Source: Lysobacter sp. (GTDB taxonomy: Bacteria > Pseudomonadota > Gammaproteobacteria > Xanthomonadales > Xanthomonadaceae). From it: a stretch of 64,000 bases of DNA. The notes beneath the pieces are model-generated. The model was not told the origin of the DNA and ran no database searches. It saw only the letters and a list, made by a program, of their open reading frames with translations. Positions 46,777 through 56,095 of the stretch are shown here, piece by piece. How positions within the stretch are numbered: position 1 is the stretch's first letter; every line of letters starts with the position of its first letter. The stretch spans positions 62,001 to 126,000 of the forward strand of contig SSGH01000011.1 of the NCBI GenBank assembly GCA_008015835.1. The letters run 5' to 3'. The position numbers were made by a program, and so were the translations under genes.

Positions 46777-48180
46777 TTACAGCAGTTGGTCCACCGTCCA
46801 ATACAGCAGATTGAAGGGCTTGGCGCGATCGGCCGCGTCGCTGCTTTCCGACGCGTCCAGCACGTTGCCGGTGCCGTCCAGCACGCTGTTGATGAAGCTC
46901 TTCAGCTCCAGGCTCATGGTCTGGATGTCGCCGTTCTTGAAGTCGACCACGGTGGTGCAGTGGCTTTCGTTGACCGCCCGGTACTGCGGGAAGTAGCCGC
47001 CGAAATTCCCCAAGCTATTGAGTTTCGACGACAGGCGCTGGGTGTCGATGTTCCAGCGCGCGTGGATCAAGGCCTCCTTCGTGGCCTGATTCGGCGCGTT
47101 CTGGATTTCCGGATAGAAGCGCTCGTACGAATACGAGGAGTAGTTCAGATCCTTCCAGAAATGGGTGTGGCCCATGCGGTCGGACGGGTAGCGCACCGAC
47201 AGCGCGTCGTACAGCGTGCCGATCTGGTTGCGGTTGAACTGCGGCAGTTCGTTGGCGAGATACGCCAGCGGACCGCCGCTGCGGTCCAGGCCCCAGGCTT
47301 GCCGGATCAGCGTCTGCAGATGCGAGGAGGGGTACTGCGCGGGATCGGACCCGACCGGGTTGTCGAAGATCGGGCCGGAGTCGTCGATCAGGAAACCGCG
47401 CGTGGGCGCCAAATCGCGACGCAGCGGGGCGTAGTTGGTCAAGCTGCCCGCGCCGCCGGCGCTGCAGCCGGTGGAGAGCATCTGCGTGGGCCGCGGCAGG
47501 TTGTCCTTCAACCAGCCCACCACCGCGCGCACGTTGCGAATGCCGTTGTGGTGCCACACCAGCGGCGGCTTCGCGCCGGTGGGGTCGTTGTAGACCGCGA
47601 CTTTATCGCCGCTGTAGATGTCGCCCGTGCAGTAGGGGATATAGATCATGTTCCACTGCTGGGTCTTGACCGAATCGAACGGGCTGATGCGGGTCATGAA
47701 CGGGCTGACCAAGCTGGCCCCCGGATTCAGCAGACTCATGTAGTTGTCGGGAATACCGTTCGGATTGCGCGCGCCGCGGATGCCGGTCTGTCCGGTGCAG
47801 CTCGCGAAATCCCAGCATGCGCCGCCGCCTTCCATGTAGACGATGGTGTTGCGGGTGTGCGGAACGCGATTGACGAAGAACTTGTAGGGCGAGCCGTTGC
47901 CGCAGACCGCGCCCGTTTGCGGCGCCAGTTGGATCGTCTGCCATTGGGTGTAGGCGCCGGGACTGAAGCCGTCGGCGAAACCGCTGGGGTTGGCCAGCAT
48001 CGGGTAATCGCCGGTGCGCTGCGCGGCGGTGACTTTGTTGTCGGCCTTCGGCGGCGACACCACATTCACTATGGTTTGCCAGGCGGTGTAATCGCCGAGT
48101 TCCGCGCGCGCCGGCGCGGCGATGAGAACGGTGGCGATCGCGGTCGCGAGAACGACCGGTGTGCGGGTAATGACAGCCAT
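46777..48180 (-). CDS. secreted pectin-acetylesterase/Notum-like hydrolase
   Basis: 467 residues starting MAVITRTPVVLATAIATVLIAAPARAELG with a Sec signal peptide; the ribosome site CAGGAG is eight bases before the ATG. The family core is present: YMEGGGACWDFASC, the strand NMIYIPYCTGDIYSGD, and the nucleophile motif LSTGCSAGGAGSL with the catalytic Ser. The acid is likely in FLIDDSGP and a late His in NESHCTTVVD. Pectin acetylesterase and Notum remove acetyl or acyl groups from polysaccharides or proteins, and the true substrate here is open. Several Cys pairs fit an extracellular enzyme. The small helical protein downstream may assist folding. Confidence 0.85.
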   Translation of the reverse strand: MAVITRTPVVLATAIATVLIAAPARAELGDYTAWQTIVNVVSPPKADNKVTAAQRTGDYPMLANPSGFADGFSPGAYTQWQTIQLAPQTGAVCGNGSPYKFFVNRVPHTRNTIVYMEGGGACWDFASCTGQTGIRGARNPNGIPDNYMSLLNPGASLVSPFMTRISPFDSVKTQQWNMIYIPYCTGDIYSGDKVAVYNDPTGAKPPLVWHHNGIRNVRAVVGWLKDNLPRPTQMLSTGCSAGGAGSLTNYAPLRRDLAPTRGFLIDDSGPIFDNPVGSDPAQYPSSHLQTLIRQAWGLDRSGGPLAYLANELPQFNRNQIGTLYDALSVRYPSDRMGHTHFWKDLNYSSYSYERFYPEIQNAPNQATKEALIHARWNIDTQRLSSKLNSLGNFGGYFPQYRAVNESHCTTVVDFKNGDIQTMSLELKSFINSVLDGTGNVLDASESSDAADRAKPFNLLYWTVDQLL

Positions 48181-48514
48181 GCATGAACTCCTGAAAGGGC
48201 TGGTGGACGATGAACGCGAATTCCCGTGCCAGGGAGGCGTAGTCCGATGCGTGCGCGGAACGGTGCCCGTTGCGGGCCGGTATCGATGCGCGAGGAATCG
48301 GACCGTCGTCAGAATAGCCCAGCCGCGATGTCGCGGGCATTGCGGCGCAGCAAGCCGCGACGAACGGTCGTCGAAGCCGAGCGCGATGCGCGCCCCGAAG
48401 CGACAGCACGAAACGAACGCCCGAAACGGAAGCGCGAAAACGCCGTCGGCAGTGCGAAGCGGCTAGCGATGCGTCGAACGCGGGAGATGGCGCGCTCGGC
48501 GTGGTCCGTGGGCG
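48181..48514. other. Intergenic region
   Basis: It contains the ribosome site of the hydrolase gene next to 48180 and otherwise only GC-rich sequence with many short A-containing direct repeats. No gene or terminator is evident. Confidence 0.45.
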
Positions 48515-49168
48515 TCACGCCTGCGGGTTCGTCCTGCGCGGCCGCAGCGTCGCGCGGCAGGTCGGCGGCGACGCATCCAAGTCCAGGCGGACTTGCGCGA
48601 CATCCGCGTCGCAGACGGGCGCCTGCGCGAGATGGCGCAGCGCGATGCGTCCGCCGAAATTCGCGTCGGTCAAGGCGGCTTCGGCGAGCAGATGCACGAC
48701 GTGCACCAGATAGCGCGGCCAGTCGAGCCCGCGCACGTCGATCTCGAGATCCCAGCGGCCCGCGCCGTCGTCCCACACGATCTCGCGGTCGTCGCCGAGG
48801 GCGGGGTCGTCGCGGGTACGCAGCGGCGCGAGCAGGTCCGCCAAACGCGGGTGGCGCGCCTCGGCTTCGATCAGCGCGAAACCGAGGGTGTCCGCTTCGA
48901 TCCGTCGCAGCAGCGGCGCGATCGCGGCGCGACCGGGATGGCCCGCGAACAGCCGCACTTTGGTGAAGTTCGCCCACCACGCCGTGCGTTCGTCGGCGGA
49001 CGACAGCGCCAGCAGGCCGGCCAAACCGCTCGCCAAGGCCTGCATGTCGGGTTCGCGCACCACCACGAACAGCGTGCGCCGCGCGTCCGTGCGTTCGGCC
49101 GCGCGCGCCACCATCGCCAAACGCGCGGCCATCGAACGCTCGAGCGCGGGATCGATCACAGCAGACAT
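48515..49168 (-). CDS. hypothetical protein, last gene of the GH3/kinase operon
   Basis: 217 residues, predicted soluble and mixed alpha/beta. No family recognised. The N-terminal half has a helix-rich Arg segment and LFVVVREPDMQALASGLAGLLAL. The second half contains WDDGAGRWDLEIDVRGLDWPRYLVHVVHLLAEAALT. The gene overlaps the upstream gene by 13 bp, so it belongs to the operon. It ends in a basic RPRRTNPQA tail. Confidence 0.7.
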   Translation of the reverse strand: MSAVIDPALERSMAARLAMVARAAERTDARRTLFVVVREPDMQALASGLAGLLALSSADERTAWWANFTKVRLFAGHPGRAAIAPLLRRIEADTLGFALIEAEARHPRLADLLAPLRTRDDPALGDDREIVWDDGAGRWDLEIDVRGLDWPRYLVHVVHLLAEAALTDANFGGRIALRHLAQAPVCDADVAQVRLDLDASPPTCRATLRPRRTNPQA

Positions 49169-50277
49169 CGCATCACCGCATCGCGTAGACCGGGCGAGGC
49201 CTTCTTTTGATCCAACACCGCGAGCGCGCCGTAGACGTTCGCGCTGCCGTCGCGCTTGATCAGCTTCCGCAGCGCCTCGCGGTCGGCTTCGGTCGGCGCG
49301 GCCGGCTCGTGCGCGGCGAGCTCGTGCGTGGCGAGCAAATGTCGCGCATGTTCCAGTGCGTCGGCGAGGCCCGCATCGGAATAATTGTCCGGTTGGCGCA
49401 GCCCCAGCGCATGCAGGAAATACAGTCGGAATCCCAACCGGATTTCCGGCGCGCTCGCGCCGCGCGCGACGCGTTCGAGCAAACGCGCGCCGGTGTAGTG
49501 TTCCCAGCCGCCTTGCTTGGCGCTCAGCACTTGCCCTTCGATCGGCACGCGCGCGAATCCGACCCGCCGGCAGCGCATGCCCAGCCGCTCGAACACGCGC
49601 ACCAGGGCTTCGTAATCGCGTTGGATATTAGCGTCGTGATACAGACAGACCTCGTCGTAGCGCCGCGCGCCGTCGAGCAAATCGCGCAGAATCGCGAGCA
49701 GGTAGTTCGGCAGCCCATGTTCCGAGATCAGCACGCGCAGCGGGCGCGCTTCGTCGGTGAGGTCGAGATACACGCCGCCGCCGAAACCGCGTTGATCCAA
49801 CAGCATGTCGTGCGCGCGCAGTCGCGACAGGACTTCGTCTTGATCGAGGCCGAACGGCGCCGAATGGAACAAGGCGTCGCGCGCCAGCCCCAGCGTGGCG
49901 AAGACCTCGCCCCAGAGCTCCAAAATGCGGCGCGACGCCGCGTGCACGTAACCTTCCGTTTCGATGCGATGGGCGTAGGCGGCGACGCGGTCGGCCGCCG
50001 GCAGCGCGCCGTTGCGGTGGCATTCGATATACAGCGCGCCGATCGCGCCTTCGTCCATCGCGGCGAAATCCGTCCCGGCGTATTCGCGGTCGAGATAATC
50101 CCAGAACCGAATCGTCTGCAGCGAGATATCCCAAGGCCGACGGTTGTGCCAGATGTCGCCGGGCGAGAACAGACGCTCGAAGCGATGCATGAAGTCGAGC
50201 TGCAGCGCGCCCTTCAGATGCGATGGCGTGAGCGGTTTGGTCGGCGTGATGCCGACCGGCGCGTACAGCGTGCTCAT
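49156..50277 (-). CDS. hypothetical protein of the GH3/kinase operon
   Basis: 373 residues from ATG 50277, whose upstream codons are Arg-rich. It opens with VGITPTKPLTPSHLKGALQLDFMHR, which vaguely resembles the ligand-binding entry of a nucleotide-dependent enzyme. Later segments are SEHGLPNYLLAILRDLLDG and RYDEVCLYHDANIQRDYEALVRVFERLG. Residues repeatedly rich in His and Asp (YHDANIQRD, WEHYTGARLL) could be catalytic. No signal peptide or TM. No family recognised. The gene overlaps its neighbours by 4 bp upstream and 13 bp downstream. Confidence 0.75.
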   Translation of the reverse strand: MSTLYAPVGITPTKPLTPSHLKGALQLDFMHRFERLFSPGDIWHNRRPWDISLQTIRFWDYLDREYAGTDFAAMDEGAIGALYIECHRNGALPAADRVAAYAHRIETEGYVHAASRRILELWGEVFATLGLARDALFHSAPFGLDQDEVLSRLRAHDMLLDQRGFGGGVYLDLTDEARPLRVLISEHGLPNYLLAILRDLLDGARRYDEVCLYHDANIQRDYEALVRVFERLGMRCRRVGFARVPIEGQVLSAKQGGWEHYTGARLLERVARGASAPEIRLGFRLYFLHALGLRQPDNYSDAGLADALEHARHLLATHELAAHEPAAPTEADREALRKLIKRDGSANVYGALAVLDQKKASPGLRDAVMRCLL

Positions 50278-50900
50278 GCCGCGTCGCCGCCGCGCGCGAA
50301 GTCCTCGCGCAGCCACGCGCGCAACTGCGCTTGCACCCGCTCCGGCGGGCCGCTGTTGTCGACGATGCGATTCGCCATGCGGCGGCCCTGCTGCAGTTCG
50401 TCCTCGAAATTGGCCAGACGCGAACCGATATCGCCGTCGCGCTCGAGCCGCGCGCGCAGATGCGCCTCCACGCGCGCGCGCGGCGCTTCCACCTGATACA
50501 CGATGTGCACGGGGAAATAGCGCGCGATCCGCTCCAGCAGCATCGCGCGCAGCATCAGCGTGCGAATGCTGTGGCCGTCGTCGTCCAACACCGCGCGCGG
50601 TAGACCGTAGCGCGCTTCCAGTCCGAACAATTGCACGGTTTCCAGAAAGAAACCGTCGCGTTCGCGCGCCGCGAATTCGTCTTCGTCGACGAACACGTGA
50701 TCCGAGTCGGCGGGGTCTTCGTAGTGCCGGGGCTTGCGGGTGGTCCAGGTGGGCACGAGCCGCACCGCGCCTTCGCGACGCAGCGGCGCGAACAAGGTGC
50801 TTTTGCCGACACCGGACGGCCCGATCACCACCAGAATCTTCGATGTCGTCGAATCGTGGGGCATGGCGTCGGGCGAGGGTCTTTGGAACGCGTCGTTCAC
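50274..50900 (-). CDS. guanylate-kinase-fold / PhnN-like kinase
   Basis: 208 residues from a GTG at 50900 that overlaps the upstream stop (GTGA); an ATG at 50864 would give 196 residues. The P-loop GPSGVGKST is near residue 32. The guanylate-kinase-like TWTTRKPRHYEDPADSDHVF, FLETVQLFGLEARYGLP and a charged lid (RARLERDGDIGSRLANFEDE) follow. The GFFLETVQLFGLEARYGLP part is closer to PhnN (ribose 1,5-bisphosphokinase) than to classical Gmk, and no phn genes are near. It probably phosphorylates a sugar phosphate or nucleotide made by the operon. Confidence 0.82.
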   Translation of the reverse strand: MNDAFQRPSPDAMPHDSTTSKILVVIGPSGVGKSTLFAPLRREGAVRLVPTWTTRKPRHYEDPADSDHVFVDEDEFAARERDGFFLETVQLFGLEARYGLPRAVLDDDGHSIRTLMLRAMLLERIARYFPVHIVYQVEAPRARVEAHLRARLERDGDIGSRLANFEDELQQGRRMANRIVDNSGPPERVQAQLRAWLREDFARGGDAA

Positions 50901-51529
50901 GCCGGCAGCCACAGATGCAGCACCACCGCCGCGATCAGCGGCACGAACAGGTTATCCGCGCCTTTGTGCGAGAGCGCTTCGACCAGGGTCAACAGGGCGC
51001 CCACCGTGGCGGCGATCAGCAAGGCCATCGGGATCGCGACGCCCGCATACACGGCCACGCCCACGATGATGGCGAACGCGGACAAGAAGAACGCCGCGCT
51101 GCCGGCGTAGGACTTGCCGTGACCGAACAGCGCGTAGCGGCGTCGGCCATAAGCGCCGCCGATCAAACTCGCCAAGGTGTCGGAGAAGCCCAGCACCAGG
51201 TAGGCGGCGAGGAACGCGGGATAGGAAAAATCCAACCAGGCCACGATCACCAGCGACAGCGGCAACAGCAGATCGCCGTAGGACGTGCGCTTCACCGCCA
51301 TGATCGAGCGCATCAGCACCGTGGTGCGCAGCAGCGCGATCGAAAGAAAACTACCGCCTGCGATAATCGTCAGTTCGCGATAGCCGATGTCGAACAGCGG
51401 GAACGCCGCGATCATCGTGCAGGTGGTGACGTGCACCGATTTGCGCGAAACCTCGGCGGAAGCGCCGCTGCGATGCAGGATGTCGCCGAAGACGAAACAA
51501 GCGAGGATGCCGAGAACGAAGAGAATCAT
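50897..51529 (-). CDS. CdsA/dolichol-kinase-like membrane protein
   Basis: 210 residues with about six TMs from the first residue (MILFVLGILACFVFGDI). The SRKSVHV motif after TM1 and the C-terminal FGHGKSYAGSAAFFLSAFAI region are those of CTP-dependent dolichol/phytol kinases and CDP-diglyceride synthases. These enzymes transfer a phosphate or CMP from CTP to a lipid phosphate or alcohol. It overlaps the genes on both sides (ATGA to the GH3 gene, GTGA to the kinase). Activity on an isoprenoid or lipid alcohol fits the operon. Confidence 0.8.
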   Translation of the reverse strand: MILFVLGILACFVFGDILHRSGASAEVSRKSVHVTTCTMIAAFPLFDIGYRELTIIAGGSFLSIALLRTTVLMRSIMAVKRTSYGDLLLPLSLVIVAWLDFSYPAFLAAYLVLGFSDTLASLIGGAYGRRRYALFGHGKSYAGSAAFFLSAFAIIVGVAVYAGVAIPMALLIAATVGALLTLVEALSHKGADNLFVPLIAAVVLHLWLPA

Positions 51530-53067
51530 GGCGTCGGGCTCACGATGCGATCTTTCACCTGCGGCGGGCGCAGACCCGCGGCCACGCGGTCGCACCACTG
51601 CGCGGCGAAGTGAGCGGGCGGGACGCGTCGTACCTCGCCCAGAGGTGCGCCGGCCAGCGCCGGGTCCGCCGCATACGCATCGCGTAGCGCGGCGAGAGAG
51701 GCATCGGCGGCGGTGGTGTCGTCGCAGGCGAAGATCAGATCGAGCGCGCCGTTCGCGGCGGGCACGAAGGTGAAATTGCGCAAACGCAAACCGTGCGCGT
51801 CGCCGTGACGGCGCATGAGGCCTAAAAGCGCCGATTCCGGCGCCGCCGCGCTCGGCGCGAGCCGGCCGGCGTAGGCCACCGTGGGCACCTCGCCGACGCG
51901 GCCGGTGACGTCGAGCAGATCGCCCAGCACGTAGCGACAGAAGCCGCCGGCCTGGGTCACCACCACGGCGTAGCTCGCGCCCACGCGCAGTTCGTCCAAG
52001 CGCCGCGGTGTGGGCGCGTCGCCGTCTTGCACGTCTAGAAACTCGAAGAACGCGGCGTTGTAGGCCACCGCGCCGCGCACGCCGTCGGCCAACAGATGCA
52101 GCGCCAACGGCGCTTCGGACGCGGCCAGCGGCGCGGGCACCACCGCGACATCGGCGCCGTAATCCTCGACGACCTGCGGCAGATACACGCCGGCGATGCC
52201 TTCGTCCCAGCAGATCAAACGTTCGACGTTCGGCCACACATCGGCCGGCAGCAGACGGCCGCGCGCGGCGCGACGGTCGGCGAGCGTTTCGGCCAACGCG
52301 GGATCGGGCGTCGCGACGGCGCGCCCCGCGAACGTGCCGGCTGCGATATCGGCGAATAAGCGTTCGGCGTTCGTCTCCAGCAAATGCGGCACCGTCGCGA
52401 GGATCGCGGGATTGATGCCGACGAACTGACGGATGTCGTGTCCCGCGGCCATGCGCAGGCGAAAATACAGCCGATCGAGATCGGCGGGAATCTCCGCCGG
52501 CACCGCGGCCCACGGGCCGGTCGTGCCCGGTTCCAGCAGCGCTTCGCTGCCGAATTCGTTGGCCAAATTCACTTGGCTCAGGCCGACGTGCGGAACGCCG
52601 CTGGCGAGCATCGAGGTGTCGCGCAGCGGATCCCATTTGAAATTCACGGTGCGGTCGCGACTGGCCGCGAATCCCGGATACGCGCGGGTTACGCCTTCCA
52701 GATACGCCATGTAGAACGGATTGAACGCTTCCGCGAAATACGCGCGCGGCAACGGCAACACTTTCGCGCGGCCGGCGGTGCTGCCGCTGCTGGAGATGAA
52801 GCGAAAGACATCGCCGGAAAACAGCACGTCGCGCTCGCCGTCGACGATGCGATCGACGTAAGGCCGTAGGTCGTCGTAACGGCGCAGCGGCACGCGGGCG
52901 CGGAAGTCCGCCAGACTCGCGATGCGATCGAACCCGTGTTCGCGCCCGAATGCGGTGTCGCGACCGCGCTCGATCAAACGGGCCAGCAACGCGTCCTGCA
53001 TGCGCGTCGCATCGTTCAAACCGTCGACGAAGCGTCGGTAGGGCGACGGGCGAGGAGCTTGGTCCAT
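51526..53067 (-). CDS. GH3-family acyl-adenylate/amido synthetase-like enzyme
   Basis: 513 residues from ATG 53067, chosen from family N termini; the frame is open 57 codons further upstream with an atypical sequence, and no clear ribosome site was found. Motifs of GH3: SSSGSTAGRAKVLPLP (ATP-binding motif 1), YNAAFFEFLD near 350, ASYAVVVTQAGGFCRYVLGD (motif 3-like, GDLLDVTGR), and KDRIVSP near the end. Plant GH3s link acyl acids to amino acids through acyl-AMP. Bacterial homologues are largely uncharacterised. This is the first gene of a five-gene overlapping operon. Confidence 0.85.
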   Translation of the reverse strand: MDQAPRPSPYRRFVDGLNDATRMQDALLARLIERGRDTAFGREHGFDRIASLADFRARVPLRRYDDLRPYVDRIVDGERDVLFSGDVFRFISSSGSTAGRAKVLPLPRAYFAEAFNPFYMAYLEGVTRAYPGFAASRDRTVNFKWDPLRDTSMLASGVPHVGLSQVNLANEFGSEALLEPGTTGPWAAVPAEIPADLDRLYFRLRMAAGHDIRQFVGINPAILATVPHLLETNAERLFADIAAGTFAGRAVATPDPALAETLADRRAARGRLLPADVWPNVERLICWDEGIAGVYLPQVVEDYGADVAVVPAPLAASEAPLALHLLADGVRGAVAYNAAFFEFLDVQDGDAPTPRRLDELRVGASYAVVVTQAGGFCRYVLGDLLDVTGRVGEVPTVAYAGRLAPSAAAPESALLGLMRRHGDAHGLRLRNFTFVPAANGALDLIFACDDTTAADASLAALRDAYAADPALAGAPLGEVRRVPPAHFAAQWCDRVAAGLRPPQVKDRIVSPTP

Positions 53068-53274
53068 ATCGAATGCGTCCAGCTTGATGAAGAAGTCGTC
53101 CTGCCCCCGCCAGACGCGCGGGCGTTCGGTCGTATGCCCGCCGCCCGCACTATACAAGCGAGGCTTCGCCATTTGAACTAAGACGGGAACCGGCGCGGAG
53201 TCCGGCCTGCGTCGCGCGTTCGATGCTTCATGCGCCACAGCGCTCGCACCGCGATGCGCGCGCCGTGGCCCGCG

Positions 53275-54186
53275 TCACTCGCCGGGTTTCGCCGCTTCCA
53301 CCGGCGCATGGGTCGCGGCGCGTCGGGCCAGCTGCGCCTCGCGGTGCGCGATATAGGCGTTGGCGGCGAAGATCACGCCCGCGCCGATCGCGGTCCAGCG
53401 GTCCACCGGCTCGCGGAACAGCCACCATCCCGCGGCGGCCACCAGCGGCAACTGCATGAAGCTGATCGGCGTGAGCGCCGACACGTCGCCCAATTTCAGC
53501 GCGCGCGTCCACAGCATGTGGCCGGCCGTGCCCATCGCGCCCGCGGCGATCACCCAGACCCACGCGATGCCGCGCGGCCACTCCCACACCGTGGATGCGG
53601 GCAGGAACGACATCGGCACCCACAGCAATGTGGTCAGCAACACGATGCGATCCGCCGGCTCGGTGTAAGACAGTTGTTTGATTTGGATCGACACGATGCC
53701 GCTGAGTACCGCCGCGAGCAGCGCGACCAAGGTGCCCGCGCTGAACGAATCGGTACCCGGACGCACGATCACTAGCACGCCGACGAACCCGACGACCACC
53801 GCCGCCCAACGTCGCGCGCGCACGCGTTCGCGCAGCAACACCGCCGCGGCGATGGTGACGAAGATCGGGCTGGAATATGACAACGCGACCGCCTGCGCTA
53901 AAGGCAGATGCCCGATCGCCCAAAATCCGGCCAGCATCGAGGCGATGCCGATCGCGCAGCGGAATAGATAGCGCGGCAAACGCGCAGTCTTCAGCAGGCC
54001 CGGGCCGTGGCGCAGCAGCAAGGGCAGGGCGATCATCAATCCGAAGAAATTGCGGAAGAACGCGATTTCGAACGTGTGCAGCGTCTCCGACGCCAGTCGG
54101 ATCGCCACCGTCATCAGCCCGAAGAACAGCGTACTGCCGAGCATCAGCAGCGCCGCACGCATCGGTTGGCCGCGCGCGTCGTTCAC
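53275..54186 (-). CDS. EamA/DMT-family transporter
   Basis: 303 residues from a GTG at 54186 that overlaps the upstream stop (GTGA); an ATG at 54162 is the alternative. Two EamA repeats give ten TMs (RAALLMLGSTLFFGLMTVAIRLA; FRCAIGIASMLAGFWAIGHL; LAAVLSGIVSIQIKQLS). The family exports amino acids, nucleobases or metabolites. It is coupled to the dimethylargininase-like gene, so citrulline, dimethylamine or a related compound is a guess for the cargo. Confidence 0.93.
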   Translation of the reverse strand: MNDARGQPMRAALLMLGSTLFFGLMTVAIRLASETLHTFEIAFFRNFFGLMIALPLLLRHGPGLLKTARLPRYLFRCAIGIASMLAGFWAIGHLPLAQAVALSYSSPIFVTIAAAVLLRERVRARRWAAVVVGFVGVLVIVRPGTDSFSAGTLVALLAAVLSGIVSIQIKQLSYTEPADRIVLLTTLLWVPMSFLPASTVWEWPRGIAWVWVIAAGAMGTAGHMLWTRALKLGDVSALTPISFMQLPLVAAAGWWLFREPVDRWTAIGAGVIFAANAYIAHREAQLARRAATHAPVEAAKPGE

Positions 54187-54983
54187 GCCGCCGCCTGCGC
54201 CGCGAACACGAGACTCATGCAGGTCAGGCCCGCTTCGGCTTTGCCGAATTCGGAAATATCGACGGCATGCACGCGCAGGCCCGCGCGTTCGGCGTGCGCG
54301 CGCACGCGTTCGAGCGTGCGCGGGAATGCGGCGTTCGCGACCAACGTTTCGCCGATCGGCAGCGCGTTCGCGGCGAAGGGTTCGTCGTCGGCCACCTCGA
54401 TGCGCGCGAACTCCGCGAACGCGGTGGCGTCCGCCCATGCGGGATTGAGCAAGACGGTCGTCGCGTCCAACGCGATGCAGGCGGTTTTCAGATGCAGACT
54501 GCCGTCGACGCGCACCGGCACCGTCGCATAGCCGTATCGGCGCGCGATCGACGCGAGTCGTTCGAGACCCGCGCGATTCGTGCGCCCACTGAGCCCGACG
54601 TACAGCGTGTCGGCGATGCGCAGCACGTCGCCGCCTTCTAGCGTCGCGGGCGCGTCGATGCGTTCGATGCGACCGCGTTGCGTCGACAGCGGCGCTTCGA
54701 GTAACGCCGGTTCGCGCCGACGCGAATCCACGCCGGGGCGCGCGAGAATCGCGACTTCGTCCAGCACCACCGCCGCGTCTTCGACGAATACGCTGTCGGG
54801 CGCGGAGGCGATGGCGTCCAGCGCGATCGTGCGCGCGCCGGCCGTCGTCAGCGCATCGCGATACGCCGCGTGCTGGCGTTCGATCGCATCGAAGTCGATC
54901 GGTGCGCGTTCGAGAAACGTCAATTCGCAGCGTTCCACCAAAGTCGGCGCCGGGCGGCGAACGAGGGCGACGATGCCGTTCAT
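54183..54983 (-). CDS. dimethylarginine dimethylaminohydrolase-like (DDAH) enzyme
   Basis: 266 residues of the pentein (guanidino-modifying) fold: five beta-beta-alpha-beta repeats. The catalytic features are SVFVEDAAVV (Asp), LEGGDVL (Glu-Gly-Gly-Asp), HLKTACIAL (His) and C-terminal GLTCMSLVF (Cys). It hydrolyses methylated arginine or a related guanidine to citrulline. It is coupled with the EamA transporter. Confidence 0.88.
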   Translation of the reverse strand: MNGIVALVRRPAPTLVERCELTFLERAPIDFDAIERQHAAYRDALTTAGARTIALDAIASAPDSVFVEDAAVVLDEVAILARPGVDSRRREPALLEAPLSTQRGRIERIDAPATLEGGDVLRIADTLYVGLSGRTNRAGLERLASIARRYGYATVPVRVDGSLHLKTACIALDATTVLLNPAWADATAFAEFARIEVADDEPFAANALPIGETLVANAAFPRTLERVRAHAERAGLRVHAVDISEFGKAEAGLTCMSLVFAAQAAA

Positions 54984-55042
54984 GCGGCTCCGTTCGTGCG
55001 GGATGCACTCATGGCCTCGCGCTCATGGCCTCGCGCCGCGAC

Positions 55043-56095
55043 TCACCACGCCGCACCGACGATGCGCGGCTCCGGTTCGATCACCACGCCGAAGCGCGCA
55101 TCCACGCTCGCGGCGATTTCGCGCGCCAGCGCCAGCAATTCCGCGCCGGTCGCGCGGCCGCGATTCACCAACACCAGCGCGTGTTTGTCGGACACGCCGG
55201 CATCGCCGCTGGTGCCGAAACGCCGGCCTTTCCAGCCGCAGGCGTCGATCAGCCACGCGGCCGACAGTTTGCGCAGATGTTCGGTGCCGCCGGGGAATAC
55301 CGGCAGCGTCGCATGTTCCGCTTTCAATGCGTCGGCAAGCGAGGCGGGCACGATCGGGTTCTTGAAGAAACTGCCGGCGTTGCCTTCGACCGCGGGGTCG
55401 GGCAGTTTGCTGCGACGCACGCGGATTACCGCGTTGGCGACATCGAGTGCGGTGTAACCGTCGCGCGTGTCCGCGGCCAGCCCCATCGCGTCGCGAAGGC
55501 CGGCGTAATCGATCTTCAGCCCGGCCGTGCCGACGCTGCGCGCGGTCGGCAGCGCGAATTCGACGGCGACGATCAAATCGCAATCCGGTTCGCGCTTGAA
55601 CCGGCTATCGCGATACGCGAACGCGCAGTCGCGCGCGGCGTATCGGCGCCGTGCGCCCGTCGTACGATCGAACGCGTCCACGGCGTGGATGCGTTCGCCT
55701 GCCTCCACGCCGTACGCGCCGATGTTCTGGATCGGCGCGGCGCCGACGGTGCCGGGAATCAGCGCGAGATTCTCCAAACCGGCCAAGCCTCGTTCGAGCG
55801 ACCACATCACCAAGCGGTGCCATTCCACGCCCGCGTCGGCGCGCACGATCGCGATGTCGTCGCGCGTGTCGAGAATCCGGATGTCTTGCGTGTCGAGACG
55901 CAACGCGAGCGGCGCGTCGTCGACGAACAGCAGATTGCTGCCGCCGCCGAGCACCAGCGGCGATGCGCCCGCGAGCGCGTCGGCGAAGAGCCCGGGCAAG
56001 TCCTCGGCGTCATCGGCGACGTACAGCGCGGCGGCGCGCGCCGGCAGTCCGAAGGTATTGCGCAGCGGCGCGGATTCGGCGAAGCGAACGGTCAT
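55043..56095 (-). CDS. murB: UDP-N-acetylenolpyruvoylglucosamine reductase
   Basis: 350 residues from ATG 56095, which overlaps the pyrD stop (ATGA). FAD-binding motifs [51 protein letters not shown] and YRDSRFKRE place it in type I MurB. The catalytic Ser/Glu region ([10 protein letters not shown]; the C-terminal [10 protein letters not shown]) is intact. It reduces the enolpyruvyl group to UDP-MurNAc with NADPH in peptidoglycan synthesis. Confidence 0.97.
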   Translation of the reverse strand: MTVRFAESAPLRNTFGLPARAAALYVADDAEDLPGLFADALAGASPLVLGGGSNLLFVDDAPLALRLDTQDIRILDTRDDIAIVRADAGVEWHRLVMWSLERGLAGLENLALIPGTVGAAPIQNIGAYGVEAGERIHAVDAFDRTTGARRRYAARDCAFAYRDSRFKREPDCDLIVAVEFALPTARSVGTAGLKIDYAGLRDAMGLAADTRDGYTALDVANAVIRVRRSKLPDPAVEGNAGSFFKNPIVPASLADALKAEHATLPVFPGGTEHLRKLSAAWLIDACGWKGRRFGTSGDAGVSDKHALVLVNRGRATGAELLALAREIAASVDARFGVVIEPEPRIVGAAW

